Below, one piece after another: positions 50,845 through 60,080 of a stretch of 64,000 nucleotides of DNA. Source of the DNA: Pelotomaculum schinkii (GTDB lineage Bacteria; Bacillota; Desulfotomaculia; Desulfotomaculales; Pelotomaculaceae); assembly GCF_004369205.1 (NCBI RefSeq), contig NZ_QFGA01000001.1:1736001-1800000 (forward strand), read 5' to 3'. The number at the start of each line of letters is the position of its first letter. Position 1 is the stretch's first letter. The position numbers and the translations under genes are program-made. The notes under the pieces are model-generated. The model had not been told where the DNA came from. It did no database searches and saw nothing but the letters and a program-made list of their open reading frames with translations.

Positions 50845-51552
50845 TCAAAGCTTGGCAGTCAAACCGTAATAAAGGAAATAGACGCCGAGTCCGATCAGGA
50901 AAACTCCGCACACAACCAGGACGCCCCTGTAAATATGGTCGGTGATAAACCTCCTGCCGCCGGCTATCGCCGCTGCCACCAGACCGTACCAGGCAAGGTC
51001 CGCCAGGATATGGCCGGTGAAAAAGGACGCCAGGCCGGCATAGCCGCTTTTTAAGGACAGGGTGATAAAACCCAGCCCGATGGTGGCCCACCACAGGCTC
51101 CAGTAAGGGTTAGCCAGGCTGACCAGGATGCCGGCGGCAACCGGGTGAAGCCCCCCGCTCCCCGGTAAAGCTCCCGGCCGGGATGCAGCCGGGCCCGGCG
51201 CATCGCCTTCTGCCGGGGTGTCCCCGGCAGAAGCGCCCTGCTTCATCGGCAACGAGACTCTGCCGGTATAGGCATCCCTGGCCATACCCCAGCCCATGTA
51301 GACGAGAAAAGCCCCGCCGAGTACAGCTATGGCCTGGGCCACCCCGCCACTGGTCAGAAAAATTGACAGGCCGCCGGCCAGGGCCAGGACCAGAGCCAAT
51401 TCCAGGATAGCGTGTCCCAGTGTAATTAAAGGTCCGGCTATAAAACCCCGCCGCGTGCTCTCGCTGATGGTAACAGTCAAAAGCGGTCCCGGCATCATCG
51501 CCCCGGAGAATCCAAGTATAAAAGCGCTTGTGGCAATCCCAAACAAATCCAA
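50845..51552 (-). CDS. LysE-family amino acid/metabolite exporter
   Basis: A 235-residue membrane protein with about six helices and the LysE start GFSGAMMPGPLL. A Gly/Pro/Ala-rich hydrophilic linker of about 35 residues lies between helices 3 and 4. A TTG start at 51552 is preferred for the GGAG 5 bases upstream. It is a stand-alone gene after amrBA; the exported compound is unknown. Confidence 0.82.
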   Translation of the reverse strand: MDLFGIATSAFILGFSGAMMPGPLLTVTISESTRRGFIAGPLITLGHAILELALVLALAGGLSIFLTSGGVAQAIAVLGGAFLVYMGWGMARDAYTGRVSLPMKQGASAGDTPAEGDAPGPAASRPGALPGSGGLHPVAAGILVSLANPYWSLWWATIGLGFITLSLKSGYAGLASFFTGHILADLAWYGLVAAAIAGGRRFITDHIYRGVLVVCGVFLIGLGVYFLYYGLTAKL

Positions 51553-51633
51553 TAGGCTCCACCACCTAAATATTCTCCCCAAAAAACTTCATGACTTTCA
51601 ATAATTCTTTTAATCTTAGCAAATACCTGCAAG

Positions 51634-51670
51634 TAAGGAAGCAGGGGGACGGTTCTTTTGCTTCCTTTCC
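51634..51670. repeat. Half copy of the palindromic repeat
   Basis: Only one arm is present (AAGGAAGCAGGGGGACGG, then TTCTTTTGCTTCC), followed by unrelated GGGTGTGACAGGGGGG text. It lies just downstream of the chemoreceptor-like gene. Confidence 0.85.
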
Positions 51671-51702
51671 TTCGGGTGTGACAGGGGGGTATGACACTTT
51701 CT

Positions 51703-53367
51703 TTATAATTTCAGCGGGGCAAGCGTTTTTTGCATTTCGTCAATACCGTCTTCCAACTGTTTGACCGCATCTGTAAAACCTTGCACCAGGTTGGCCTGTT
51801 CCCATGCTGAAACGTCCAGGCCGGCGATACCCTCGGAAATATGCCGCGTGTACACGCCAACCTCGCCCGCCATTTTGACCAGGTTTTCGATGTCAACGAT
51901 AATCACCTTTAAGGACTCTGAAACCTCGTTGGCGGCGCTGTATCCTTCCGAAACCACCTGCCGGTCCTTTTCCAGGGCTATCGCGGCCTGGGCGGCACGC
52001 TTGCGGGCATTGTCAAACAGGCTAGCCAGGCCCTTGGTAGCCCCCGCCGCATCTTTAGCCCTCCTGTCGATTTCACTGGCCAGGGTTAAAAAATTACATC
52101 CCGCACAAGAAATGCCTGCCGCTTCCGTAACCGTTTTCCCTGCCAACAGACTGGCCTGTTCGGAAATCTGGGAAATGTACAACAATATTTCTCCTACCTT
52201 TTCTATATGCGACTCAAGCTCCTTGAGCGATTCGCCCGCGCGGGTCATAATCAGGCTGCCCGACTTCATCTGGTTTAAAAACATGGAGGAAGTTTCTTCA
52301 GCCCTGGCCAGGCTTTGCATGGTCCTTTCCGAAGCCTTGACGACCTCCCCGGCGCCGCTTTCCATCTTTTTCATCGTTTCAGAAAGCTCGCTCATTTTAG
52401 CTGCGGCAGAGCTGGAAGTATAGGTAGCCTGTTGCATGCTGTCCTTTAGCCGGTCCGTGTAATTTTTTACCTGCCCTGTGGACCGGCTGGTTTTGTCCAC
52501 AAGCTGGCGAAGCCTGTCAGCCATATTACGGAGGGATCGGGTCAGCCGGCCCACTTCATCCTGGGACTTTTCCAGGTCCTCCAGGCCGGATCCGGTCAGG
52601 TCGCCGCCGGCGATCTGGTCGGCTGCCTGCTCCAGGCTTTTGACACGGCTGGTAATCAAGTTGGATATATATATGATAAGGATAACCAGGGCTGCGACAA
52701 GGGCGGCGCCCCCGGTGACGGTCTGGTTTCTGAGCGCAGCGATTTGCCGGTTGGTTTCCGCGATAGAGAAACCGACACGGAATCCCCCCCAGTGGCTTCC
52801 ATTGACGTAAATCGGGGCGGAAATATCCCAAATCACTTCACCGGTGTCCCGTTTGTATTCCTGAAACAGGTATGTCTCCTCGTTACGGACCGCGGCCAGG
52901 CCTACCGGATCGTCAAAAATACGCTTGGAGCGGTTGGCGTTGTCACCGTAGCCAATTTTCGAGATGGAGTTGTGGGTGGGCGCATAGCCGTTGACGTCCA
53001 GGGCCACAGCATAAATAATAATGTCGTCCATCAGATAGGAATCCTGTACCCGGGTAAGGTTTTTGTCCGTGTAAGCGTCATAAGAGGTATGGTATCTCTG
53101 GGGATTGGTATTGGGGATAGGCTGGTAGTTGGTATCAAATAACTGCTCTTCGGATAGGCCTCCGCTTACGGCTCCGTCGGACAGGATCTTACCAGCCGTT
53201 TCGGCCCCGGTGATAGCCAGGATGATGCCTCTTTCCGTCAGCGCCCGGCGCATGGAAACAGACTGCCGGTATAAATCATAAGCTAAAAAGCCGACAATTA
53301 AGGGGACCATCACCGCGATCATAATCAGACTGTTTTTAATTTTTAGAGATCTTAAAACAAATTGCAC
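51703..53367 (-). CDS. Chemoreceptor-like protein with degenerate signalling tip
   Basis: A 554-residue membrane protein. A transmembrane helix (about 12-30) is followed by an extracellular sensor of about 190 residues, a second transmembrane helix (about 225-245), a HAMP domain and a long coiled coil. The region where chemoreceptors carry the highly conserved hairpin tip reads SEQASLLAGKTVTEAAGIS, followed by CAGCNFLTLASEI, so the usual Asn-Ala-Ala-Ile-Glu-Ala-Ala-Arg core is not kept and a CxxC is present instead. It may not couple to CheA and could be a redox or ligand sensor of another kind. Confidence 0.8.
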   Translation of the reverse strand: MQFVLRSLKIKNSLIMIAVMVPLIVGFLAYDLYRQSVSMRRALTERGIILAITGAETAGKILSDGAVSGGLSEEQLFDTNYQPIPNTNPQRYHTSYDAYTDKNLTRVQDSYLMDDIIIYAVALDVNGYAPTHNSISKIGYGDNANRSKRIFDDPVGLAAVRNEETYLFQEYKRDTGEVIWDISAPIYVNGSHWGGFRVGFSIAETNRQIAALRNQTVTGGAALVAALVILIIYISNLITSRVKSLEQAADQIAGGDLTGSGLEDLEKSQDEVGRLTRSLRNMADRLRQLVDKTSRSTGQVKNYTDRLKDSMQQATYTSSSAAAKMSELSETMKKMESGAGEVVKASERTMQSLARAEETSSMFLNQMKSGSLIMTRAGESLKELESHIEKVGEILLYISQISEQASLLAGKTVTEAAGISCAGCNFLTLASEIDRRAKDAAGATKGLASLFDNARKRAAQAAIALEKDRQVVSEGYSAANEVSESLKVIIVDIENLVKMAGEVGVYTRHISEGIAGLDVSAWEQANLVQGFTDAVKQLEDGIDEMQKTLAPLKL

Positions 53368-53540
53368 CGGTAGCCCCTCCCCCCTGCTTTATGTTGTATT
53401 GCAAAATATTCGCTTTTTTTGTCATTTTACCTTCCCTGTGTTAGCTTGAATCCAATATAGAAAATTTTGGAATTTATGTGGAGGAAAAATAATAATACAT
53501 CAAGAAAAATATACTAAGTGAAAGGAAAGAGGGGAGTATA

Positions 53541-53978
53541 GTGTATAAAAAAATCCTTGTAGCGGTTGACGGTTCCGAGCAGGCGGCCAAGGCTGCCTTG
53601 CACGGAGCTGAGTTGGCTGCAAAATTGGGAGCAGACTTGATCCTCTTTCATGTCGTCCCTGCGCTCCCATCCTATGCCAGCATATCCCCCGACCAGTTGG
53701 GTATCGTACACCAGGATGTGGCGAAAGAGTTTTATAAGCAGGGCCGGGAAATATTGAACCAGGCCATGTCCGAACTTGCTGATTATAACATTAATATTTC
53801 GAAGGAAATAAGCGTGGGGCATCCAGCCGATGAAATCTGCAAAATGGTTGCCAACTGCGGTTGTGACCTGCTGATTATGGGCAGCAGGGGTCTGGGGCAG
53901 TTTAAAGGGTACCTGATGGGCAGCGTCAGCAACCGTGTCTGCCGCCTTGCCGGGTGCCCCGTCCTGATCATGCGGTGA
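53541..53978 (+). CDS. Universal stress protein (UspA family)
   Basis: A 145-residue protein with KILVAVDGSEQA at the start and the ATP-binding motif MGSRGLGQFKGYLMGSVS near the end (G-x2-G-x9-G-S/T). GGGGAG is 6 bases before the GTG start. It is a single gene, divergent from the chemoreceptor-like gene and directly followed by a palindromic repeat. Confidence 0.9.
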   Translation: MYKKILVAVDGSEQAAKAALHGAELAAKLGADLILFHVVPALPSYASISPDQLGIVHQDVAKEFYKQGREILNQAMSELADYNINISKEISVGHPADEICKMVANCGCDLLIMGSRGLGQFKGYLMGSVSNRVCRLAGCPVLIMR

Positions 53979-53992
53979 TGTGGGACGTGGGA

Positions 53993-54058
53993 GGGAAGCA
54001 GGGGGACGGTTCTTTTGCTTCCAAATTTGGAAGCAAAAGAACCGTCCCCCTGCTTCCC
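53993..54058. repeat. 66-bp palindromic repeat, full copy 3
   Basis: GGGAAGCAGGGGGACGG, TTCTTTTGCTTCC, centre AAATTT, then the exact reverse complement. It lies 15 bases after the stress protein gene and abuts the about-100-bp repeat at 54059. Confidence 0.95.
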
Positions 54059-54157
54059 AAGTCAAGCCTTTCGAGCGATATTCTTGAGACAGGTGAGTCA
54101 AATGACGTGAAATATGTCTACCAATTTGTCACTCCCCAGTGTGCGTTTTCATTGGTA
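54059..54157 (-). repeat. About 100-bp dispersed repeat, copy 2
   Basis: The reverse complement aligns with 48848-48949. It begins exactly where palindromic repeat copy 3 ends, which may mark an insertion point. Confidence 0.65.
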
Positions 54158-54270
54158 GTTTGTGATTGAAAAATCATGGCCGGTTCATTCGCACACGACT
54201 CCAGAGGCGGACAAAACTCCGGTATCCGAGGAACGCACGTAAGCCCACGTCTCACATCTCACGTCATAAA

Positions 54271-54301
54271 AGGAAGCAGGAGAACCGTCCCCCTGCTTCC
54301 T
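54271..54301. repeat. Collapsed copy of the palindromic repeat
   Basis: AGGAAGCAGG on one side and AGAACCGTCCCCCTGCTTCC on the other, with most of one arm deleted. It lies 26 bases from the livF stop codon. Confidence 0.8.
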
Positions 54302-54326
54302 GCATACCCACGTCTCACGTGCCAAC

Positions 54327-55031
54327 CTATATACCCAGATAGGCTTCCTTGATATGCGCGTTACTCAGCAATTCCTTGCCGCTGCCCTGCAGGATAATCC
54401 TGCCGTTTTCGAGCACGTAGGCACGGTGGCAGAGGTTCAGGGTCTGGTTGACATTCTGCTCAACAAGGAGTACGGTAACGCCCTGGTTGTTGATGTCCTT
54501 GACGATCTCAAAAATCTGTTTGACCAGTACGGGCGACAGGCCCAACGAAGGCTCATCCATGATCAACAGCTTCGGCAGGGCCATCAGCCCCCGGCCTAGA
54601 GCCAGCATCTGCTGCTGCCCCCCGCTTAAGGTCCCGGCTTCCTGGTTCTGCCTTTCCTCCAGGATGGGAAACTGTTCAAACACTTTTTTCATGGTCTCTT
54701 TACGTTTGGTTTTAGCTTCACCCAGGAGGGAGCCCATTTCCAGGTTTTCACGGACCGACATTTCCGGGAAGAGGCGCCTGCCTTCCGGCACATGCACGAT
54801 ACCCAGCTCGGCGATTTTGTAGCCCGGCAGTTTGGATATATCTTTGCCGTCAAACTCGACCGTTCCCTTGCCAAGCGGCAGCAGGCCGGAAATAGCGTTT
54901 AAGGTGGTGGTCTTGCCGGCGCCGTTGGCGCCCAAAAGGACCACCAGTTCACCCGGATGGACCTCAAAGGATACATCCCAGAGCACCTGTACGTCTTTGT
55001 AGCTCACGTCAATTCCTTTTACTTTAAGCAT
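54327..55031 (-). CDS. livF: Branched-chain amino acid-type ABC transporter ATPase (LivF)
   Basis: A 234-residue ATPase with Walker A GANGAGKTT, signature LSGGQQQML, Walker B LLIMDEPSLGLSP and the H-loop EQN that is typical of LivF. The ATG at 55031 overlaps the end of livG by 8 bases. It is the last gene of a livK-H-M-G-F operon. Confidence 0.93.
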   Translation of the reverse strand: MLKVKGIDVSYKDVQVLWDVSFEVHPGELVVLLGANGAGKTTTLNAISGLLPLGKGTVEFDGKDISKLPGYKIAELGIVHVPEGRRLFPEMSVRENLEMGSLLGEAKTKRKETMKKVFEQFPILEERQNQEAGTLSGGQQQMLALGRGLMALPKLLIMDEPSLGLSPVLVKQIFEIVKDINNQGVTVLLVEQNVNQTLNLCHRAYVLENGRIILQGSGKELLSNAHIKEAYLGI

Positions 55032-55743
55032 AGGCGTCACCCAAATAAGCTTTGACCACCTCAGGATGGTTCGATACTTCCTGCGGGCTGCCAAAAGCTA
55101 TCATTTTCCCAAAATTTATGGCCAGAATGCGATCCGAAATACCCATCATCACCTTCATGATGTGCTCGACGATGATAATGGTCATGCCGGCGTCGCGGAT
55201 CTTTTGGATCAGTTCGATGGCCGCCTCGGACTCCTTGGGATTTAAACCCGCGCAGGTCTCGTCCAAAAGCAGCAGTTCCGGCTCGGTAGCCAGCGCCCTG
55301 GCAATTTCCAGCCTTTTGCGCAGCGGTATGGGCAGGCTCTTGGCCTCGCGGTGCCTGTACTTGTCAAGGCTGCAGAATTCGATGATCTCACCGGCCTTCT
55401 GCCTGGCGCGGGCCATGCTCGACGTGCGCAGGAAGGCTCCGGCCATCACATTTTCCTCAACGCTCATGCGCCTTAAGGGCTTAACTACCTGAAAGGTCCT
55501 GCCGATACCCAGCTCGCAAATTTTGTGGGCCGGCAGCTGGTCGATCCTTTTGTCTTTAAAATACAACTCGCCTGCAGTAAGCGGGAAAAAGCGGCTGATG
55601 CAGTTAAAAACCGTCGTCTTGCCGGAGCCGTTAGGCCCGATGACCCCCAGGATCTCCCCTTTCTCAACAGTAAAACTCAAATTGGACACGGCCGCCAGGC
55701 CGCCGAATTTCTTGGTAATGTCCTTCGCCTCTAATAAACTCAA
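55024..55743 (-). CDS. livG: Branched-chain amino acid-type ABC transporter ATPase (LivG)
   Basis: A 239-residue ATPase with Walker A GPNGSGKTT, the long LivG-specific insert (GRTFQVVKPLRRMSVEENV), a degenerate signature (SLPIPLRKRLEIAR in place of LSGGQ) and Walker B LLLLDETCAGLNP. The H-loop is VEHIM. The missing LSGGQ core is unusual; LivG normally has LSYGQQR. The start is TTG. Confidence 0.9.
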   Translation of the reverse strand: MSLLEAKDITKKFGGLAAVSNLSFTVEKGEILGVIGPNGSGKTTVFNCISRFFPLTAGELYFKDKRIDQLPAHKICELGIGRTFQVVKPLRRMSVEENVMAGAFLRTSSMARARQKAGEIIEFCSLDKYRHREAKSLPIPLRKRLEIARALATEPELLLLDETCAGLNPKESEAAIELIQKIRDAGMTIIIVEHIMKVMMGISDRILAINFGKMIAFGSPQEVSNHPEVVKAYLGDAYA

Positions 55744-56696
55744 ACCTTAACACCCCCCGCGGCGCCCTCTTTTTTCCGCGCCAAAACTCCGCGCAGCATA
55801 TCTATTTCACCGACGATCCCGTTGGGCAGGAACAGGATAATCAGGCAGACCAGGACACCAAACACCAGGACGTTGGCCGAACCCAGCGTGGTCCGGAACA
55901 CTTCGCCCAGGACAATATAAATAGCCGCCCCGACGGTGGGGCCCCAGGTCGTGGCGACGCCCCCGAGCATCACCACCATAATCACCATTACCGAGACGTT
56001 GGTAAGGTTGAACACAATATTGGGGTCGATAAAAGCAACGTAGTTCATGTAAAGGGCTCCCGCCAACCCGGTGAAAAAGGCGCTGGGCAGTAAAGCATAG
56101 TTCTTGTACAGGGTGGTGGGTATGCCCAGAGAGGTGGCGGCGTCCTGGTCTTCCCTGATCGAAACCAGGTAATATCCTATTTTCGAGTGTACAATGTAGT
56201 AAGTAACCCCGACGGTCAGCAGCAGGGAGGCCAGTCCCACGTAGTAGTAAAACATCTTCGTGGTTATAGCGGGCATGATCAGTATGCCCTTGGCGCCGTT
56301 GGTAAAGGGCAGGTTGATGAACAACAACCTGAAAATCTCACCCAGCGCCAGCATGGCCAGCGCAAAATAAGGGCCTCTCAAGCGGAAAGCAATCACACCA
56401 ATGGGCAGGGAAACAACCACTGCGGCAATAGGACCGAGCAGCATGCCCCACCAGGGGGAAACGCCCATATGGAACTGCAGCAGCCCTGCCGCGTAGGCCC
56501 CCACCCCGAAGAAGGCGGCGTGGCCGAAGGAAACCTGGCCGGCATAACCGCCCAAAAGGTTCCAGGAGGTCCCGATAATCGCCCAGATAAAAATCAGGAT
56601 GATTATGTGCAGTTGGTAAGGGGCTTTGATTACCAGCGGAAGGATAACAACTATAACCAACAACAGCAATTTCAGCAATAGGTTAACGTTTTTCAT
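55740..56696 (-). CDS. livM: Branched-chain amino acid-type ABC permease (LivM)
   Basis: A 318-residue permease with about ten helices. The family motif GGYAGQVSFGHAAFFGVGAY is near residue 50, and the ATPase-contact segment with REDQDAATSLGIP is near 180. It overlaps livG by 4 bases. Confidence 0.92.
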   Translation of the reverse strand: MKNVNLLLKLLLLVIVVILPLVIKAPYQLHIIILIFIWAIIGTSWNLLGGYAGQVSFGHAAFFGVGAYAAGLLQFHMGVSPWWGMLLGPIAAVVVSLPIGVIAFRLRGPYFALAMLALGEIFRLLFINLPFTNGAKGILIMPAITTKMFYYYVGLASLLLTVGVTYYIVHSKIGYYLVSIREDQDAATSLGIPTTLYKNYALLPSAFFTGLAGALYMNYVAFIDPNIVFNLTNVSVMVIMVVMLGGVATTWGPTVGAAIYIVLGEVFRTTLGSANVLVFGVLVCLIILFLPNGIVGEIDMLRGVLARKKEGAAGGVKV

Positions 56697-56699
56697 TGA

Positions 56700-57578
56700 T
56701 CATAACCTCCTTGCCAAACTGCGGAAGCCGCCCGGCAGGAACAGGAGCACCAGCAGGAATATGACCAGTCCCACGAGGTCCTTGTAGCCCATAGAAATGT
56801 AGGTGGCTCCCAGCGATTCGGCAATCCCCAGGATTAGCCCGCCGATGGCCGCCCCCATCGTGCTGCCCATGCCGCCCAGGATCGTAATAATAAAGGACTT
56901 GGCGGTGAACAGGTGGCCGATGTCAGGCCACAGGTAAAAAAGCGGCAGTAAAAGCGACCCGCCGGCCGCGGCAAGGGCCGCGCCGATGCCAAAGGTCAAC
57001 ATGGTTATCCTCGAAGAATTTACCCCCATATAGACAGCAGCGTCGCGATCCTGGGCAGTGGCCCTGATGGACTTGCCGATATCGGTTTTGGTCAGGAAAA
57101 GGTGCAAGAGCAAGGTGAAGCCCATAGCTATAAAGAAACCGATAACCATCGCCACGCTGATAGACATGCCGCCTAAATAGACCGTATCAGTGGAATAACC
57201 GGTGGTAACGGAACGGTAATCCGATTTAAACATAAGCCGCATGACCTCTGTCAACACCAGCATGATGCCGACCGTCAGCAGGACCTGGTTCTCGGGAAGG
57301 ATAGATTCAACCTCCACCAGGCGGTTGATCATATATTTTTGAATTAGGCATCCAATCAAAAACAGGACAGGCATTGCAATGAACATGCCGATATAGGGAT
57401 CAATGCCATAATTGGTAAAGCAGACATAAGTAACGTACATGCCCACCATCACCAAAGCGCCGTGGGCCAGGTTGATAATTTTCATAACCCCCATGATCAG
57501 GGTCATGCCGATGGCAATCAGAGCGTACATCCCGCCCAGCAGGATACCGCATATGACTGTCTGACCAAATAGTTCCAT
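56700..57578 (-). CDS. livH: Branched-chain amino acid-type ABC permease (LivH)
   Basis: A 292-residue permease with about eight helices. It shows GGMYALIAIGMTLIMGVMKI and NLAHGALVMVGMY near the start and the contact loop RATAQDRDAAVYMGV near residue 190. The ATG at 57578 has a weak AGGTAAG site. It is 3 bases from livM. Confidence 0.92.
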   Translation of the reverse strand: MELFGQTVICGILLGGMYALIAIGMTLIMGVMKIINLAHGALVMVGMYVTYVCFTNYGIDPYIGMFIAMPVLFLIGCLIQKYMINRLVEVESILPENQVLLTVGIMLVLTEVMRLMFKSDYRSVTTGYSTDTVYLGGMSISVAMVIGFFIAMGFTLLLHLFLTKTDIGKSIRATAQDRDAAVYMGVNSSRITMLTFGIGAALAAAGGSLLLPLFYLWPDIGHLFTAKSFIITILGGMGSTMGAAIGGLILGIAESLGATYISMGYKDLVGLVIFLLVLLFLPGGFRSLARRL

Positions 57579-58077
57579 AAGCTTACCTGGTTTCAAGGAC
57601 CTAAACAAACTGGCTTTATTTAGATGCTTCTCCTGCCGACTAAACAGGAGTCAGTGTCACCCCAGGCTACAAGCCGCGTGTTCTGCCCGGAAGGGGGCGC
57701 CGCTGCCCGCCGCCAGGTTTTCACACCTGAAAAGCGCGGCTTTAACCGCGTGTCCTTGCGGAGCAATACCTGATGTGACGACCAAGAAACCCTTTCCTTT
57801 TACTTGTTTTTGTCAATATTCATATACACCGGATCCGGGAGCAAAGCGAAAGGAGTTTAAGCCGCCCGAATAAACCAACCATATCCAAACAATCAATGAA
57901 AATGTTTAGGATTCATACTGCATTCCTCCGGGGCCTGTGGGAATGAATTGGCGCCCACATCGGGAGGATGTAAAACGAGGTTTTGGTAAGGTTGCGCCTG
58001 ATCATGCAACCTTACCTCAACCTGTTTATCCGGCAGCTTAAAGAAGATGTTTTCCTTCCTCTTTACGCAAGCGCGGG
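57579..58077. other. Gap between livK and livH with a strong hairpin
   Basis: About 500 bases without a credible gene. The most notable element is the hairpin at 57985-58016. The GC-rich part at 57660-57760 shows no structure I can name. In liv operons such a gap allows higher expression of the binding protein than of the permeases. Confidence 0.5.
57985..58016 (-). other. mRNA hairpin after livK
   Basis: GGTAAGGTTGC and GCAACCTTACC form a perfect 11-bp stem, 62 bases after the livK stop. It lacks a T-run, so it may protect livK mRNA or partly stop transcription. Confidence 0.6.
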
Positions 58078-59298
58078 CTAGCGCTCCCGCCACTTGGGTA
58101 CGGGGTAAGTGTAGTCGGAGGACTTCACGTTTTCCGGCCAGATGACCTCCAGGTTTCCTTTCTTCCATTGCACGACGTAGGTAATAGGCTTGTTCTGGTT
58201 GGTATAGCCTTCCCAGTCTTCAAACTTGATCGGACCCATGATGGTCTCGATATCTGTTTCCTTGAGGGCTTTTTGGATGCCGGTGTTGGTAAGTTCCTGG
58301 GCCCGGCTCAGGGCGTCCGCGATCACGTACATGGTGGCGTAGGCCTGGGCGCCGTGATAATCCGGCTCCTTGCCGTACTTCTGCTTGTAGTTCGTAAAAT
58401 AATCGCCCGCGCCCGGCCAGGTTACGCTGGGCACCCACAGGGTTGTCGAGGAGATATACTCCGAAGCGTCACCGGCATTCTCTTTGAATTCGGGCATGGT
58501 GTAGCCGGCTCCGCCGCCGACAAAGAGGTTGGTGTTGAAATCAAGCTCTTTCATCTGCTTGACGATCATGGCCGCGTCCATAACGTACGACACGGCGAAG
58601 ACCATTTCCGGATTGGTGTTTCTCATGTTGGCCAGCATCGGCTTGAAGTCGATCGCGCCATGCTCGTAGGCCTGGTCAAAGACGATGTTGATGCCCCTCT
58701 TCTGACAATCTTCCCTGAATCCTTTAGCCGAGGAGAGGCCGAAATCGGTGTTTTCATAAATAATAGCCACATTTTTGGGCTTGACCACTTGTTCGAGCAT
58801 TTCCCACAGGGCGCCGGTATATTTGCTGGCAAGCGCTGCGGTGCCTCTAAAAACGTACTGCCAGCCTTGTTTGGTAATTTCATCGGAAGAGCCTGTCACA
58901 GCCAGGAAGGGCGTGGTCATAGCCTGGGCGGACCCGGCAATAACGTTGGTGCAGGCGCTGCTGTAACCACCGCTGAGCATGACGACCTTATCCTGGTTGA
59001 TCAGCTTCTCGGTCGCCGATTTGGCTACATCCTGCTTGCCCTGGTCGTCTTCAAACAAGAGCTGAATTTGTTTTCCGTTTACCGTGGTCTTGCCGGCAGC
59101 CTTCAGCTCCTCGTAAGCCATTTCGAAGGAGTTCTTTTCCATGGTGCCGAACATGGCCTCACTGCCGGTTATGGGCAGCACAATCCCTACCTTAATGGCA
59201 TCCGCGCTCTGTGCGCCGCCTCCGTCGCCACAGCCGGCCAATAAAGCCAAACCCATAATTAAAACTAAAGTCAGCAAAAACCATCTTGCTTTTTTCAA
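58078..59298 (-). CDS. livK: Branched-chain amino acid-type ABC substrate-binding lipoprotein (LivK)
   Basis: A 406-residue lipoprotein with lipobox LLAGC (Cys about residue 23) and the type I periplasmic-binding fold. IKVGIVLPITGSEAMFG begins the mature domain; GGYSSACTN and VAIIYENTDFG are ligand-cleft regions. It is the first gene of the operon. The ligand may be branched-chain amino acids, but urea, amides and aromatic acids are also known for this family. Confidence 0.9.
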   Translation of the reverse strand: MKKARWFLLTLVLIMGLALLAGCGDGGGAQSADAIKVGIVLPITGSEAMFGTMEKNSFEMAYEELKAAGKTTVNGKQIQLLFEDDQGKQDVAKSATEKLINQDKVVMLSGGYSSACTNVIAGSAQAMTTPFLAVTGSSDEITKQGWQYVFRGTAALASKYTGALWEMLEQVVKPKNVAIIYENTDFGLSSAKGFREDCQKRGINIVFDQAYEHGAIDFKPMLANMRNTNPEMVFAVSYVMDAAMIVKQMKELDFNTNLFVGGGAGYTMPEFKENAGDASEYISSTTLWVPSVTWPGAGDYFTNYKQKYGKEPDYHGAQAYATMYVIADALSRAQELTNTGIQKALKETDIETIMGPIKFEDWEGYTNQNKPITYVVQWKKGNLEVIWPENVKSSDYTYPVPKWRER

Positions 59299-60080
59299 AC
59301 GCTAATACCTCCTCATAATAAAATCATGTAATTTTTTCATTTTAGTCTACTTTTTCCACTTCACCTCCACCAGTTTTTTCCAACAATATAAATCACACTG
59401 TCCGGGATATTCCCGGCAGTATAAGCAGGCCTGCATTAAGAAAACCGACAACAACCGCCAAAAGCCCGTCAACGAATCAGTCAACCGGAAATTATGTAAG
59501 AATTTGTCTTTTGTTTTTAATGAAATTGGAAAAAGGTTTTTTAATTATAACATAATAAATATTCGATATATATATGATTATTAAAATCTTTCGTATTTTC
59601 TGTGTATTTTGAATATCATTATACTGTATACGTGATACACTAATACCTCCACAACAGGCGTTAAGTGTTTGGCTATATCTTACAAAGCTGTTTATATTAT
59701 AAATAATATGGGTTTTGGCCGGAAGAATATGCTCATAAAGTTACACAGTTTTTTTAATGTTTTGTGTATTCAGAATAATAAATACAACACCGCAAGGAAG
59801 CAGGGGGACGGTTCTTTTGCTTCCTTTTGAGGCGCGAAGCTATGCGCGAAAGCCGTATCCACTTGCCAAACAGTCTGTACAAATGCTATTTTATTCTAAG
59901 ACGACCATTTTGCCGACCCGGCAAAAGCAAAGAGTTCACCAACAACTTCAGGAGCGATCCCCATCGCACACCGCGCGTTAGCCGGACTGTTTAATCCATA
60001 ATGCTGAAGGGAACCGCGGTTCATCCTGATTTGCACAAATTAATTTACGTGGCCTTTATTATGAAAATGGGGGCGGTTAA
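59299..60080. other. Long AT-rich intergenic region upstream of livK
   Basis: About 780 bases. It includes the livK promoter region and a half copy of the palindromic repeat at 59793-59828. Strings such as GTATACGTGATACACTAATA near 59625 look like operator-rich DNA. No gene is called; a small frame near 59757-59981 is made largely of repeat sequence. Confidence 0.45.
59793..59828. repeat. Half copy of the palindromic repeat
   Basis: One arm, CAAGGAAGCAGGGGGACGG then TTCTTTTGCTTCCTTTT, with no opposite arm. Confidence 0.85.

Noticed and set aside
53514-54101. 195-codon minus-strand frame across the stress protein gene and a repeat
   Set aside because: Its start is in repeat DNA (the translated palindrome) and the rest is antisense to a clear UspA gene.
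57893-58168. 91-codon minus-strand frame after livK
   Set aside because: Starts inside livK in another frame and runs through the intergenic hairpin; no independent support.
58168-59244. 358-codon plus-strand frame opposite livK
   Set aside because: Antisense shadow; the minus-strand gene has a lipobox and full family match.
59757-59981. 74-codon plus-strand frame upstream of livK
   Set aside because: Much of it is the translated half palindromic repeat; no ribosome site.
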